Below, one piece after another: positions 17,207 through 25,519 of a stretch of 33,536 bases of DNA. Position numbers and translations under genes: made by a program. The notes below the pieces were generated by a model. That model had not been told where the DNA came from, did no database searches, and saw nothing but the letters and a program-made list of their open reading frames with translations. Source of the DNA: an uncultured Rubritalea sp. (GTDB lineage: Bacteria; Verrucomicrobiota; Verrucomicrobiia; Verrucomicrobiales; Akkermansiaceae); assembly GCA_937981665.1 (NCBI GenBank), contig CALJOJ010000083.1:1-33536 (forward strand), in the 5' to 3' direction. How positions within the stretch are numbered: position 1 is the first letter of the stretch; the number at the start of each line of letters is the position of its first letter.

Positions 17207-19222
17207 CTACCTAGGTAGACTAAAATGGAAGCAAGCACCTTTGGTGTTTGTGTTTTTAGAGATGGTGAGGTCACCGTTCATTGCCTTTGCTAAACGTTTG
17301 CAGAGGGCTAGTCCTAGTCCTACACCGGGTTTGGAGTGGGCTGCTTCTTTGGCTGATTTGTGGAATGGCTTGAAGAGGCGTTTCTGCTCGGAGCGGGCGA
17401 TGCCATCCCCTTGATCACAGATTTTAAGGTTGATTTTTCTGTTTGTGACTTCTGCTAGGAGAGTTATTTCTCTACCGTGGCTTTCCGCTGAGGCGTACTT
17501 ACAGGCATTGTCTACGAGGTTAAAGATGATCTGTTCCACACCAGTAGTGTCTATTTCTAAGACCTCTTCAGCTGAGCTTTCTGAGTAGACAGTATTGACG
17601 ATCATGTTGTCTTCTGTGGCGCGCTCATTGAGACGAGGTTCTATACGCTGGATGAGTTGGAAGAGACTAATGGATTCTACCTTAGCCTTGGCATTACTTC
17701 TCTCGATCTGTGAGTATGAGAGGACATTTTCCACGAGGTGGCTGAGTCTCTCTGATTCTAGCTTAAGTGTGTTTAGGTAGTTTTGCTGCTTTTCTGGGTC
17801 TTTGACTATTCCTGATGAGAGTAGGTCTGAGTAGAGTCTGAATGTGGTGAGTGGAGTGCGGAGTTCATGGGTGATTGAGGAGACAAATGAGGCTCGGCGT
17901 TCCGCCATTTTTAATACACTTTTAAGCATGTAGTAACATGCTCCGATGGCGAGAATAGCTCCTAGCCAAGCAAGGCCGATAGGTCCGAGAATGTAGTCTG
18001 TAGGAGTGGATTGGACGAGCTCTAGGTCATTATGGATAAGCATTAGTGGGATGCTAAGCATGGTGGACTCATTGGCTTTGGTCACTTCTCCTTTGACGAG
18101 TTTTGTGATGTCTTGTTTGACAGGAATTAGCCTAGCGTGAGGGAATAGGTCGTGGATCTCAGCTAATAGTTTAGTGATGATGACGTCTTTATTAAGCCAG
18201 ACCCCCTGGACACTGTCTTGGGCTGGTTCGGTTGTTTTTCTGACGAGCATGAGTTCGTCATTGAGCCAGATAGGAGTGAATGGGGTGGAGAAGGGTTCGT
18301 CTTGCTGGTTGTATTGTTGGGTGAGTAGGGGAGGGATTATTTCAGGTAGAGGCTGTTGCGGCTGGCTTTCAGGGATGGGAGTGTTTAGCGTTGCAGACTT
18401 AGGTGCTTTTATCGCTTGTGGGGCTTCTTTTTTAAGATGTGTTTCTTTGCTGATTTTTTCTTTTGTTTCCTGAACGTTATCGTTCCAAGAATCTGTTTTT
18501 CTACTGCCTTTCATCCTGTTGACGGCTTTTAGTCGGCTATCTTTGTCGGCGATGCTGAGTTTTTTTTGCTCAGTTGGTTCGGTAATTATTTCTTCTATTT
18601 TTTGTGCAGAACCATTGCCTTGGCTATATGTGTTGTAGCTGAAGTCTTGTTCTAGATTTCCTGCTTGGAGGCTATTTGCATTTGCATCCCAGTTATTGAG
18701 AGAAACGTGTGCAGCTTGGCAGCTCATCATTTCATTAGTGAATGGAGCGACATCATTTTTGGCAGCTAGGATTTCTTTGAGTTCTTTTAACTGGATGCGG
18801 TTTTGTTTATTCTTGTTCGTAGCTATGTTATTTCCTTTAAGATAGCTTTCGTTATAGACTTGTGGGGAGCTGAGGTTGTCCCGGTTGTTTGGTTCTAGAT
18901 TCCAGTATAAGTTAGTGGTCTCTGGCGTGCGATAGTAGAGAGGGTTTACTGATAAGGCTGGGTCGGGTGCAGTAATTGCATTTAGTTCAGGGTTTTTGAA
19001 TTCGAATACGGAGCGGTCGTCTTCATTGGCAATGATAGATGCAGCAAGCGTATCTAGGCGCCACATGGCTAGTCTGATACGCCCTTGGCGGTGAGCATCC
19101 ACTATCTGCTGAGAATGATGTAGTTCTTTTTGGATCATGCGGTTGGTGATGACACCAAAGGCGGTGAGCACGATGGTGACACAGAGTGCAGCTATGATCC
19201 AGATAGTGGATGGTTTATTCAT
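17207..19222 (-). CDS. Membrane sensor histidine kinase with long sensor region
   Basis: 671 aa. TM1 at about 8-28, an extracytoplasmic region of roughly 380 residues, and TM2 at about 412-436. A HisKA domain follows with phospho-acceptor H452 in SSITHELRTPL, then an HATPase_c domain with N box NLVDNACKYA (568-577), G1 DQGDGIA (603-609) and G2 GVGLGLAL (633-640). All catalytic motifs look intact. The sensor region is unusually long and partly low-complexity (Lys/Gln/Pro-rich about 250-310); I do not recognise a PAS, HAMP or Cache domain. It overlaps the upstream response regulator gene by four bases (ATGA), so the two are a translationally coupled pair. The signal is unknown. Confidence 0.92.
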   Translation of the reverse strand: MNKPSTIWIIAALCVTIVLTAFGVITNRMIQKELHHSQQIVDAHRQGRIRLAMWRLDTLAASIIANEDDRSVFEFKNPELNAITAPDPALSVNPLYYRTPETTNLYWNLEPNNRDNLSSPQVYNESYLKGNNIATNKNKQNRIQLKELKEILAAKNDVAPFTNEMMSCQAAHVSLNNWDANANSLQAGNLEQDFSYNTYSQGNGSAQKIEEIITEPTEQKKLSIADKDSRLKAVNRMKGSRKTDSWNDNVQETKEKISKETHLKKEAPQAIKAPKSATLNTPIPESQPQQPLPEIIPPLLTQQYNQQDEPFSTPFTPIWLNDELMLVRKTTEPAQDSVQGVWLNKDVIITKLLAEIHDLFPHARLIPVKQDITKLVKGEVTKANESTMLSIPLMLIHNDLELVQSTPTDYILGPIGLAWLGAILAIGACYYMLKSVLKMAERRASFVSSITHELRTPLTTFRLYSDLLSSGIVKDPEKQQNYLNTLKLESERLSHLVENVLSYSQIERSNAKAKVESISLFQLIQRIEPRLNERATEDNMIVNTVYSESSAEEVLEIDTTGVEQIIFNLVDNACKYASAESHGREITLLAEVTNRKINLKICDQGDGIARSEQKRLFKPFHKSAKEAAHSKPGVGLGLALCKRLAKAMNGDLTISKNTNTKGACFHFSLPR

Positions 19223-19908
19223 GATGCTATCATGTAGCCTTTTCCTCTCACTGTCTGGAGGATAGATTGATCTTGGTCTTTAAGTTTGTTTCTAAGGTGC
19301 GCCACGTGCATGTCTATGGTGCGAGTTGAGATGCCTTTCGGGTCTAGGTTCCAGACCTGTCTGAGGATTTCATCTCTGGCGATCGCTCTGCCGGAGTTTG
19401 AGACAAGATAGGAGAGCAGTTCTGATTCTTTGTCTGAGAGTTCCTCACGTCTGTTATCTTTTTTATAGAGAATTTCTCTTCTAGAGAAGCTGGCGGTGCC
19501 GCTACTGAAGTGGAATTCATCGACTTGTGGTGAACGTTCGCTGGTACGGCGGAGGACAGCATCTACTCTGGCGAGTAGTTCGCGGACACTGAATGGCTTG
19601 ACGACGTAATCATCGGCTCCCATTTTCAGTCCCTGCACGCGGTCGGCTTCTTCTCCACGAGCGGAGAGGATGATGACTGGTTGGCCTGGGCGGTTTTTCT
19701 TGAGTGCTTGGAGCACTTCGAAGCCACTGTGGTGTGGCATGACTAGATCTAGTAGAAGTAAATCATATTGGGTGGATAAGGCGTAGTTCATGGCTTGTCT
19801 CCCATCTGCGGCTGCCATTACATGGTAACCTGCATAGCTGAGAGCATCGACGACTCCTTGCCTGACGGCGGGATCGTCTTCTGCGACTAGGATTGTAGTT
19901 ATATTCAT
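19219..19908 (-). CDS. OmpR/PhoB-family response regulator
   Basis: 229 aa. Receiver domain with acidic pocket E10-D11-D12, phospho-acceptor D54 (LLLLDLVMP) and switch Lys K104 (YVVKPFS), then a winged-helix DNA-binding domain (about 130-228) with the typical RTIDMHVAHLRNKL and VRGKGYMIA ends. It is the immediate partner of the histidine kinase at 17207-19222, judged by the ATGA overlap. A second regulator gene lies 65 bases upstream. The target genes are unknown. Confidence 0.93.
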   Translation of the reverse strand: MNITTILVAEDDPAVRQGVVDALSYAGYHVMAAADGRQAMNYALSTQYDLLLLDLVMPHHSGFEVLQALKKNRPGQPVIILSARGEEADRVQGLKMGADDYVVKPFSVRELLARVDAVLRRTSERSPQVDEFHFSSGTASFSRREILYKKDNRREELSDKESELLSYLVSNSGRAIARDEILRQVWNLDPKGISTRTIDMHVAHLRNKLKDQDQSILQTVRGKGYMIAS

Positions 19909-19973
19909 GGTGTATAGCTACCATAGCTGATAATTTAAGTCCATGTGTAAAGAGTTTGTAAAGTGACGTGGGT

Positions 19974-20669
19974 TTATGCTGTAGGTGACTGATAGCAATA
20001 GCCTAAGCCACGTCGAGTCTGGATGACTTTGTCGCATTTTGGAGATACTGCTGTGAGCTTGGCGCGCAGGGTCTTGATGTGGGCATCAATGGTTCTGTCC
20101 ATGGCTGATCCGGGGTCATCCCAGGCGTGTTCGAGTAGCTGTTCACGAGTGAAGGTGCGACCTGGCTGAGAGAGAAAGGTGGCTAGGAGTTTATACTCGT
20201 GTGCAGTGAGGTCTACTTGTTCACCGTAGCAGTGGATCGTCATCGCTTGGGTGTCGATGCTGATGCCGGTATCACTGTGTGGTGTATTGTTAGAAATGTT
20301 ATTCTTATTAGATGTCCTCCTTAAGATGGCCTTGATGCGAGCTGCTAGCTCGCGTGGGCTGAATGGTTTAGTGATGTAGTCATCGGCTCCAAATTCTAAG
20401 CCTAGGATACGATCTAACTCTGAGTCTCTGGCGGTTAGAAAAAGTAGGGGGACGTTAGACTCTTTACGGATCTTTTGGCAGACATCGAGTCCTGTCTGGT
20501 CTGGTAAGCCGATGTCGAGAACAACGAGGGCGTATTTGTTATCAGCGTTAAGTTCGATCGCTTCAGCTCCAGTGGTGACGTGGGTGGTCTGGAAGTGTTC
20601 GGTTTCTAGAGCATAGATGATGGTCTCTGCTATAGAGAACTCATCTTCAACGATAAGGATGTGAGGCAT
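19974..20669 (-). CDS. CreB-like OmpR-family response regulator
   Basis: 231 aa. Receiver with E8-D9-E10, phospho-acceptor D52 (VVLDIGLPD) and K101 (YITKPFSPREL); the winged helix (about 130-228) carries DRTIDAHIKTLRAKL and RRGLGYCY. The phrases ILIVEDEFSIAETIIYAL and LTARDSELDRILGLEFGADDYITKPF are typical of the CreB branch. No CreC-type kinase of its own is adjacent; it sits first in a row of regulator, regulator, kinase. Either both regulators answer to the one kinase or its partner is elsewhere. Confidence 0.9.
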   Translation of the reverse strand: MPHILIVEDEFSIAETIIYALETEHFQTTHVTTGAEAIELNADNKYALVVLDIGLPDQTGLDVCQKIRKESNVPLLFLTARDSELDRILGLEFGADDYITKPFSPRELAARIKAILRRTSNKNNISNNTPHSDTGISIDTQAMTIHCYGEQVDLTAHEYKLLATFLSQPGRTFTREQLLEHAWDDPGSAMDRTIDAHIKTLRAKLTAVSPKCDKVIQTRRGLGYCYQSPTA

Positions 20670-20714
20670 GGTTGAATTTTTAACAAACTATATGCTGAGC
20701 GTCTATAGGGAACC

Positions 20715-21293
20715 CTACAGGGCTTTGATTTTTTCTAAACTACAACGAATCCTATGGCCTTGGCGCTGTGGCTGAGTGCCTGTTTTCTTGAACCAGAGGA
20801 GGATGTCTTGTTCAAGATGCTCACAGTCTTCATCCCATTGGTCAGTCTGCTTTAGAAGGAGTACGGATTCACGGATCTGGCTGAAGAATATTTCTCTCGC
20901 ACCCCGCGCTTTGAGCTCTTTCATTTCCTTGAAGAGGAGATTATAAAAGGCGAGCTCGAAGCCACTGCCAGCCTCAGTGGCGGCCCGCTGGAGAGATAGG
21001 GTGATGGGTGGGCAGACTATTTTGAGAGAATTAGCTATTGGCTCGCAGCCTATTCTTTTTAAGGTGTGCTCGATGCGGGTGAAGAGGTCTTCGATAGGTA
21101 GCAGTTTGAGTGGGCACTTATTTTCTAAGTAGTGAACTATGCCATCATAGACTTCATCGATGAATGCGAAGTGTTCTTGATCTGCCCTATGTGCCGCCTC
21201 CTCGATAGCGGTACGTATCCAGTAGGTATCATAGTTAGTGGTCTGGTATTCTCCTATCTTGAGAACGGGCATATTTCCTGCGATACAGATCAT
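20715..21293 (-). CDS. Unknown protein coupled to nrdR
   Basis: 192 aa, soluble, no signal or membrane segment; mostly helical, with a basic C-terminus (RQGHRIRCSLEKIKAL). I do not recognise the family. It starts 2 bases after the nrdR stop and has one of the few good ribosome sites in the window (AAGGA, 7 bases before ATG), lying inside the end of nrdR. The tight spacing implies co-expression with NrdR. It may relate to deoxynucleotide or replication control, but that rests on position only. Confidence 0.7.
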   Translation of the reverse strand: MICIAGNMPVLKIGEYQTTNYDTYWIRTAIEEAAHRADQEHFAFIDEVYDGIVHYLENKCPLKLLPIEDLFTRIEHTLKRIGCEPIANSLKIVCPPITLSLQRAATEAGSGFELAFYNLLFKEMKELKARGAREIFFSQIRESVLLLKQTDQWDEDCEHLEQDILLWFKKTGTQPQRQGHRIRCSLEKIKAL

Positions 21294-21295
21294 GG

Positions 21296-21787
21296 CTATT
21301 CCTTAAAGAGTGGTGGCTGGAGTGGATCCCTACGGCCACGGTATTCTAGGCGTTGGATCTCTTTGATGAATTCTCCAACGTCTTCGAACTGACGGTAAAC
21401 CGATACGTAGCGGACGTAGGCGACGGGGTCGATGTCGTGGAGCTTGTCTGTGACCTTAACGCCGATGACTCCTGAGGGGACTTCAGAGAGGTGGTCTTTA
21501 TGGAGTTCGGCTAAAATTTCTTCTACCGCGCGGTCGAGCCTGTCCATGGATACTGGGCGTTTCTCGCAGGCTTTTACTAGACCACGGAGGATTTTCTCGC
21601 GGTTGAGTGTCTGTCGAGTGCCATCACTTTTTACTACCCGGAGTTCTGTGCGCTCGATCTGCTCGTAGGTGGTGTAGCGATAGTCGCACTTCAAGCATAC
21701 TCGTCTACGGCGGGTGGAGGTCCCGTCTTTTGACATTCTGGAGTCGATTACTTTATCCTCGAGTGAGCCGCATTGGATACATCGCAT
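21296..21787 (-). CDS. nrdR: Transcriptional repressor NrdR
   Basis: 163 aa. N-terminal zinc ribbon C3-x2-C6 and C31-x2-C34 with the conserved RRRRVCLKCDYRYTTYE, followed by an ATP-cone (about 49-139) beginning VVKSDGTRQTLNREKILRGL and holding VYRQFEDV. NrdR senses ATP/dATP and represses ribonucleotide reductase genes. No nrd structural gene is in the window. It is transcribed divergently from ctaB across a 238-bp gap with three DnaA-box repeats. A C-terminal tail of about 20 residues extends past the cone. Confidence 0.96.
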   Translation of the reverse strand: MRCIQCGSLEDKVIDSRMSKDGTSTRRRRVCLKCDYRYTTYEQIERTELRVVKSDGTRQTLNREKILRGLVKACEKRPVSMDRLDRAVEEILAELHKDHLSEVPSGVIGVKVTDKLHDIDPVAYVRYVSVYRQFEDVGEFIKEIQRLEYRGRRDPLQPPLFKE

Positions 21788-21880
21788 GGTGAGAAGTTTT
21801 GCTAGGTGTGATGTTTGAGTTTTAAATTTATGAGTCTCTTTGTAGGCAAGATTAGGGGATTTGGTAAACGTAAAAAATAT

Positions 21881-21977
21881 TGTGAATAAGTTAGTTAGCT
21901 AGGTAGTTAATTGTTGTTGATCTATTTTTTTATGATTTGTGAATAAGCTTTAAAGAATAAGGCAAAATGTGAATAAG
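21881..21977 (-). promoter_or_regulatory. Three DnaA-box repeats (TTATTCACA) at nrdR/ctaB
   Basis: The 10-mer TGTGAATAAG occurs at 21881-21890, 21938-21947 and 21968-21977, all in one orientation, 57 and 30 bases apart. Its complement CTTATTCACA contains TTATTCACA, a perfect match to the DnaA box TTATNCACA. The surroundings are AT-rich (for example a run of seven T near 21924). A 9-mer with one free position is expected about once per 33 kb on both strands, so three within 97 bases is well above chance. DnaA regulation of nrdR, ctaB or both, or DnaA titration, is inferred. Confidence 0.6.
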
Positions 21978-22025
21978 TAAGGTTAGAATTTGTAAAATCT
22001 TAGGGCTTGGCAAAAGTTTTTATAG

Positions 22026-22976
22026 ATGCATGATGCGCGTAGAATGGCTGGCAGGAGACAAAAAGAAGTAAACGGATCTGAATCAAATAACGAAGTGGTG
22101 ACTCTTCGTGAAGATTTGATGGTTCTCACGAAGATCCGCTTGAATACCTTTGTATTGATTACGACGTTATTCGGATATATTTTAGGTTCTAAAAGCATGC
22201 ATAGTGCATGGGTGGCAGATTGGTGGATGTTATTTCACACTATCTTAGGTACTGCGGCGGCTGCTTTTGGTAGTGCTGCATTTAACCAGCTGATGGAGAT
22301 CCAACAGGATAAGCAGATGACGCGTACGGCGAACCGACCGCTACCATCGAAACGTATGAATGTGGTGACTGCCTTTGCTGTAGGCTGGATGCTGAGTGCC
22401 TTTGGAGTGATCCATCTGAGTGCTAAGGTGGGTACTTGGAGTGCGTATTTAGCTGCTATCACGATCGTGGTGTATGTCTTTATCTACACACCGATGAAAC
22501 GTAAGTCATCTGCGAATACGCTAGTGGGAGCTATCCCAGGGGCGATCCCACCTGTGATAGGCTGGGTAGCAGCTGGTGGTAACTGGCATGATGGCGAGGC
22601 TTGGTATTTATTCGCGCTGCTCTTCTTGTGGCAGCTTCCACACTTTGTTGCTATTAATTGGTTTTGCCGTGAGCAGTATGAAGAAGCAGGCTATGCGATG
22701 TGGAGTAATGGAGATGTGAGTGGTAAGAAGACAGCCAGACTAGCGTTGATTTTCAGTGTGATGTTGACAGTGCTCGCGCCATTGGCATGCTTGCCTGGGA
22801 TAGATTATGCCAACTGGATTTTCGGAGCTGGTGGAGGACTCGCTGGATTCTATATGTGCTGGCTTGCTGTAAAATTTAGTAAAGCGGGAACACGTGAGTC
22901 ATCTAGAGGTTTGTTTTTGTTTACGTTATTATATTTACCACTTGCACTAGGTTTACTTGCATTTTGCTGGAACTAA
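22026..22976 (+). CDS. ctaB: Protoheme IX farnesyltransferase (heme O synthase)
   Basis: 316 aa UbiA-family integral membrane prenyltransferase (CtaB/CyoE) with about 8-9 membrane segments. It makes heme O from heme B and farnesyl diphosphate for heme-copper oxidases. Visible are LTKIRLNTFVLITTLFGY (34-51), the prenyl-diphosphate site N87-QLMEIQQDKQMTRTANRPLP, IYTPMKRKSSANTLVGAIPGAIPPVIGW, and FLWQLPHFVAINWFCREQYEEAGY. The first aspartate of the usual NxxxD motif is Glu here. Three possible Met starts exist (codons 1, 7 and 32); the first adds a charged cytoplasmic leader. It opens the oxidase assembly cluster. Confidence 0.95.
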   Translation: MHDARRMAGRRQKEVNGSESNNEVVTLREDLMVLTKIRLNTFVLITTLFGYILGSKSMHSAWVADWWMLFHTILGTAAAAFGSAAFNQLMEIQQDKQMTRTANRPLPSKRMNVVTAFAVGWMLSAFGVIHLSAKVGTWSAYLAAITIVVYVFIYTPMKRKSSANTLVGAIPGAIPPVIGWVAAGGNWHDGEAWYLFALLFLWQLPHFVAINWFCREQYEEAGYAMWSNGDVSGKKTARLALIFSVMLTVLAPLACLPGIDYANWIFGAGGGLAGFYMCWLAVKFSKAGTRESSRGLFLFTLLYLPLALGLLAFCWN

Positions 22977-23054
22977 GCTTAGGAAGTGGCGCGCATCCGT
23001 TTGTGAAAAACTAGCGTATAGATTAGGACGGCATCGTCCACAATTCAGTTACTT

Positions 23055-23939
23055 ATGAAAGCTCAAGAACCACTCGAACCTGTAGAGAGAAACCCAGCTG
23101 CGATCCGTAATACTGTCCTCATTCTGATCGGGCTGATGTTCCTAGGCGGCTTTTTCATTGTTTATAAATACAAGGAAAAGATGGGGGAGGAGTATAAGGA
23201 GGTGGAGAAAGGTCGTCCATCGATGACGCTTGGTAATCTGAGAAGTAATTTCCAGGTCGAAGGGCCGGAAGGTATAGTTTACCCAGATGGGTTTACCTTT
23301 TTAGAGAATAAAGTTTCGCTGATGACTGTGCTTTCTCAGGATAGTGAGCGTGACTCAGCTATTCTTGTGGATATTCTGAGCCAAGCTGCTGATAAGTATA
23401 AGGAGAATGATAAGTTTCAAATAGTCTGTATATCAGGAGATCCTATTGATGAACTTAGTGCGGATGATCTTAAGGCATTCAGTATGAAGCACGGTGGAGG
23501 AGAAGACTGGGTATATATAGTATGTAAGAGTGATGAATTTTCTAAGTATGTGAATAAGACACTGAAGCTCGGTGACGTGACTCAGGTGAAGAAGGATACG
23601 GATATCAGGATTTTACCGGATATCACTAGGATCGTAGATTATAATATGAACTTGAGAGGCCGTCATGATGACTTCTATTTCGTAGCTCGTCATGATGCAG
23701 AGATAGAGTCAGGGAAGACAAATCTTGTGAGCGAGTGGCAGAACTATATGTATAAGAATATTGATTATGTTCTTAATAATGAATCTATAGATACAGATTT
23801 TTCTGAGAGAAATAACTCGAATAGGTATTTTTTTCCATTGATCATATTTGCTGGGTTTATTGCATTTATCTTAATCATGGGCTACCGTCTCAAGAGAAAA
23901 CGTAAGCAGGAAGAACTAGTATATAATAACCATAAATAG
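23055..23939 (+). CDS. Sco-like membrane protein lacking copper cysteines
   Basis: 294 aa. TM at about 20-40, then a thioredoxin-like periplasmic domain (about 60-250), then a second TM at about 259-280 and a short basic tail. The domain has the Sco-like strand and helix pattern (SLMTVLSQDSERDS, QIVCISGDP), but the CxxxC copper site is replaced by non-cysteine residues. It starts 78 bases after ctaB and ends 2 bases before a second Sco-like gene that keeps its cysteines. Context points to cytochrome c oxidase assembly. The Sco assignment is moderate because similarity is mostly structural. Confidence 0.65.
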   Translation: MKAQEPLEPVERNPAAIRNTVLILIGLMFLGGFFIVYKYKEKMGEEYKEVEKGRPSMTLGNLRSNFQVEGPEGIVYPDGFTFLENKVSLMTVLSQDSERDSAILVDILSQAADKYKENDKFQIVCISGDPIDELSADDLKAFSMKHGGGEDWVYIVCKSDEFSKYVNKTLKLGDVTQVKKDTDIRILPDITRIVDYNMNLRGRHDDFYFVARHDAEIESGKTNLVSEWQNYMYKNIDYVLNNESIDTDFSERNNSNRYFFPLIIFAGFIAFILIMGYRLKRKRKQEELVYNNHK

Positions 23940-23941
23940 TC

Positions 23942-24697
23942 ATGAGTGAACCAATACAGGATAAGATGAATAAGAAGGGTGATACAGCTAAGATTGTAAT
24001 GATTTATTCGGTTGTTGCGGTTATTTCTGTGCTGATTATTTCATTATCAATGTGGCTTAGTAAGAAGCATAGTCAGTCTGCTGAAGCTGATGTGAGGGCT
24101 GGAGAGAGAAGCATAACGTATGAATATATAGGCCCAGATGTAGGAAGTATGGATATCCTTAAACTAACAGAAGACTTCGTAGCTACTAATCAAGATGGAG
24201 TAGAAGTCAACCTTCAGTCACTAGAAGGTAAGGTTTGGGTATTTGCTCAGTTTTACGGGTCATGTCCAGAGTGTAATAAAGTGAATTTTACTCTCCTTGC
24301 AGATCTCTACGAAACGTACAAGAATGACAATAATTTCAAGATGGTCGTAATGAGTGTGAAGCAGGAAGTAGACGGTGTAGCGGCAATGAAGAGTATGGCG
24401 AATACACTTCAGGCAGACACGAGTAACTGGTGGTTTCTCGCAGCTGATGATGTCAATGAGGTGAATGAGTACTGCAGTAAGAATATGCTTTATCTTGAGT
24501 TCCAAGAGAATACGAATAAAGAGCAGAGTGGTATGCAGGGAGAGATAGCTCATGATATGGGGATCTCGCTTTTTAATCATGAGATGATCATGAAGAAGAA
24601 GATTGAGGTTTATTCTAAGCGGGACAATAAGAAGTTCGTAGCGCAGAAGAAGAAAGAGCTAAATGCAGAGATAGTGCATGCTCTTAAACAACTTTAA
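23942..24697 (+). CDS. Sco1/SenC-family oxidase assembly protein (CxxC variant)
   Basis: 251 aa. N-terminal anchor at about 18-39 and a periplasmic thioredoxin-like domain. FAQFYGSCPECNKVN carries C108 and C111, and IAHDMGISLFN carries H204, in the place of the Sco copper-binding Cys-Cys-His set. Classical Sco proteins have CxxxC; here one spacer residue is missing (CPEC), giving the thioredoxin-like CxxC spacing. Expected role is delivery of copper to, or reduction of, the CuA site of cytochrome c oxidase. It follows its cysteine-less neighbour by 2 bases and precedes the DUF420 gene by 25. Confidence 0.8.
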   Translation: MSEPIQDKMNKKGDTAKIVMIYSVVAVISVLIISLSMWLSKKHSQSAEADVRAGERSITYEYIGPDVGSMDILKLTEDFVATNQDGVEVNLQSLEGKVWVFAQFYGSCPECNKVNFTLLADLYETYKNDNNFKMVVMSVKQEVDGVAAMKSMANTLQADTSNWWFLAADDVNEVNEYCSKNMLYLEFQENTNKEQSGMQGEIAHDMGISLFNHEMIMKKKIEVYSKRDNKKFVAQKKKELNAEIVHALKQL

Positions 24698-24722
24698 TGT
24701 ATTAATCTAACAAAATTAATTG

Positions 24723-25289
24723 ATGGCAAATTTTCAAACTTATCTTCAGAGTAAGGCTAATCTAGCTCTAGGGAAAAAGCTTAAGGTTCTGACTTGGATT
24801 CTGACGGCAGTAGTTCTCATATTAGCAGGGCTGATGCATAGACCTAATTTGAAAATCCCATTGCCTGATGGCGTTAGTATGGGTTTTCTTCCGCCAGTGC
24901 ATGCAGCTCTAAATACGATCGTGGCGCTCAGCCTTATTCTGGCTGTGTGGATGATCAAGAAGCAGAATGTGAAGGCGCATAAATTCTGGATCTCTGTGGC
25001 AATGACCAGCTCGGTATTATTTTTACTTTGTTATGTAGCCTACCACTTTACTGAACCGAATACTCTTTATGCTGGAGAAGGTGTGATGCGGACTGTGTAT
25101 TTTTTCTTGTTGATCACGCACATTGTTTTAGCTGGGATTAGTTTGCCATTTATTTTGCTAACGTGGACGTATGGATTTACGAGCCAGTTCAATAAACATA
25201 AGAAAATGGCGAAGTGGGTTTTTCCTGTATGGCTGTATGTTGCAGTGACTGGGCCTATTTGTTATTTCATGCTGAAGCCGTATTATTAG
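24723..25289 (+). CDS. DUF420 membrane protein, oxidase assembly
   Basis: 188 aa with about 5 membrane segments. Conserved histidines H60, H86 (KAHKFWI), H108 (AYHF), H133 (ITHIVLA) and H159, with FPVWLYVAVTGPICYFML near the end, match DUF420 (the YozB/CtaM family; CtaM is needed for heme A oxidase activity in staphylococci). The reading frame is open from a TTG at 24720, but the ATG at 24723 is the better start. Last gene of the ctaB-sco-sco-DUF420 run. The oxidase structural genes are not in this window. Confidence 0.88.
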   Translation: MANFQTYLQSKANLALGKKLKVLTWILTAVVLILAGLMHRPNLKIPLPDGVSMGFLPPVHAALNTIVALSLILAVWMIKKQNVKAHKFWISVAMTSSVLFLLCYVAYHFTEPNTLYAGEGVMRTVYFFLLITHIVLAGISLPFILLTWTYGFTSQFNKHKKMAKWVFPVWLYVAVTGPICYFMLKPYY

Positions 25290-25519
25290 GTCATCCAGTT
25301 AGTCTTAATAGGTATTTATTTCACTTTACTTAAGTTCTAGTAAAAGTGCTTACTGAGTTGTTTTTCAGTGATACTACAGCATAGGGCTTCATGGGCGTAA
25401 TTTTCTTGGAAAAGTGTGTGTCGGCAAGTAGGTTGACTAGGTGCTAGATGAGCCTTTTCTATAGGCGACCGGATAGCATGTTGATAGTAATGAATTCTAA
25501 CTCTTAGCACTGAGCAATT

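Noticed and set aside
21838-22025. Chromosomal replication origin at the DnaA boxes
   Set aside because: Three boxes and AT-rich DNA fit, but no dnaA, dnaN, rpmH or parAB is nearby, and plus-strand G excess looks the same on both sides by eye, so no skew switch.
23026-23039. GGACG-gcat-CGTCC hairpin before the first Sco-like gene
   Set aside because: Only five base pairs and no T run; too short to call a terminator or riboswitch.
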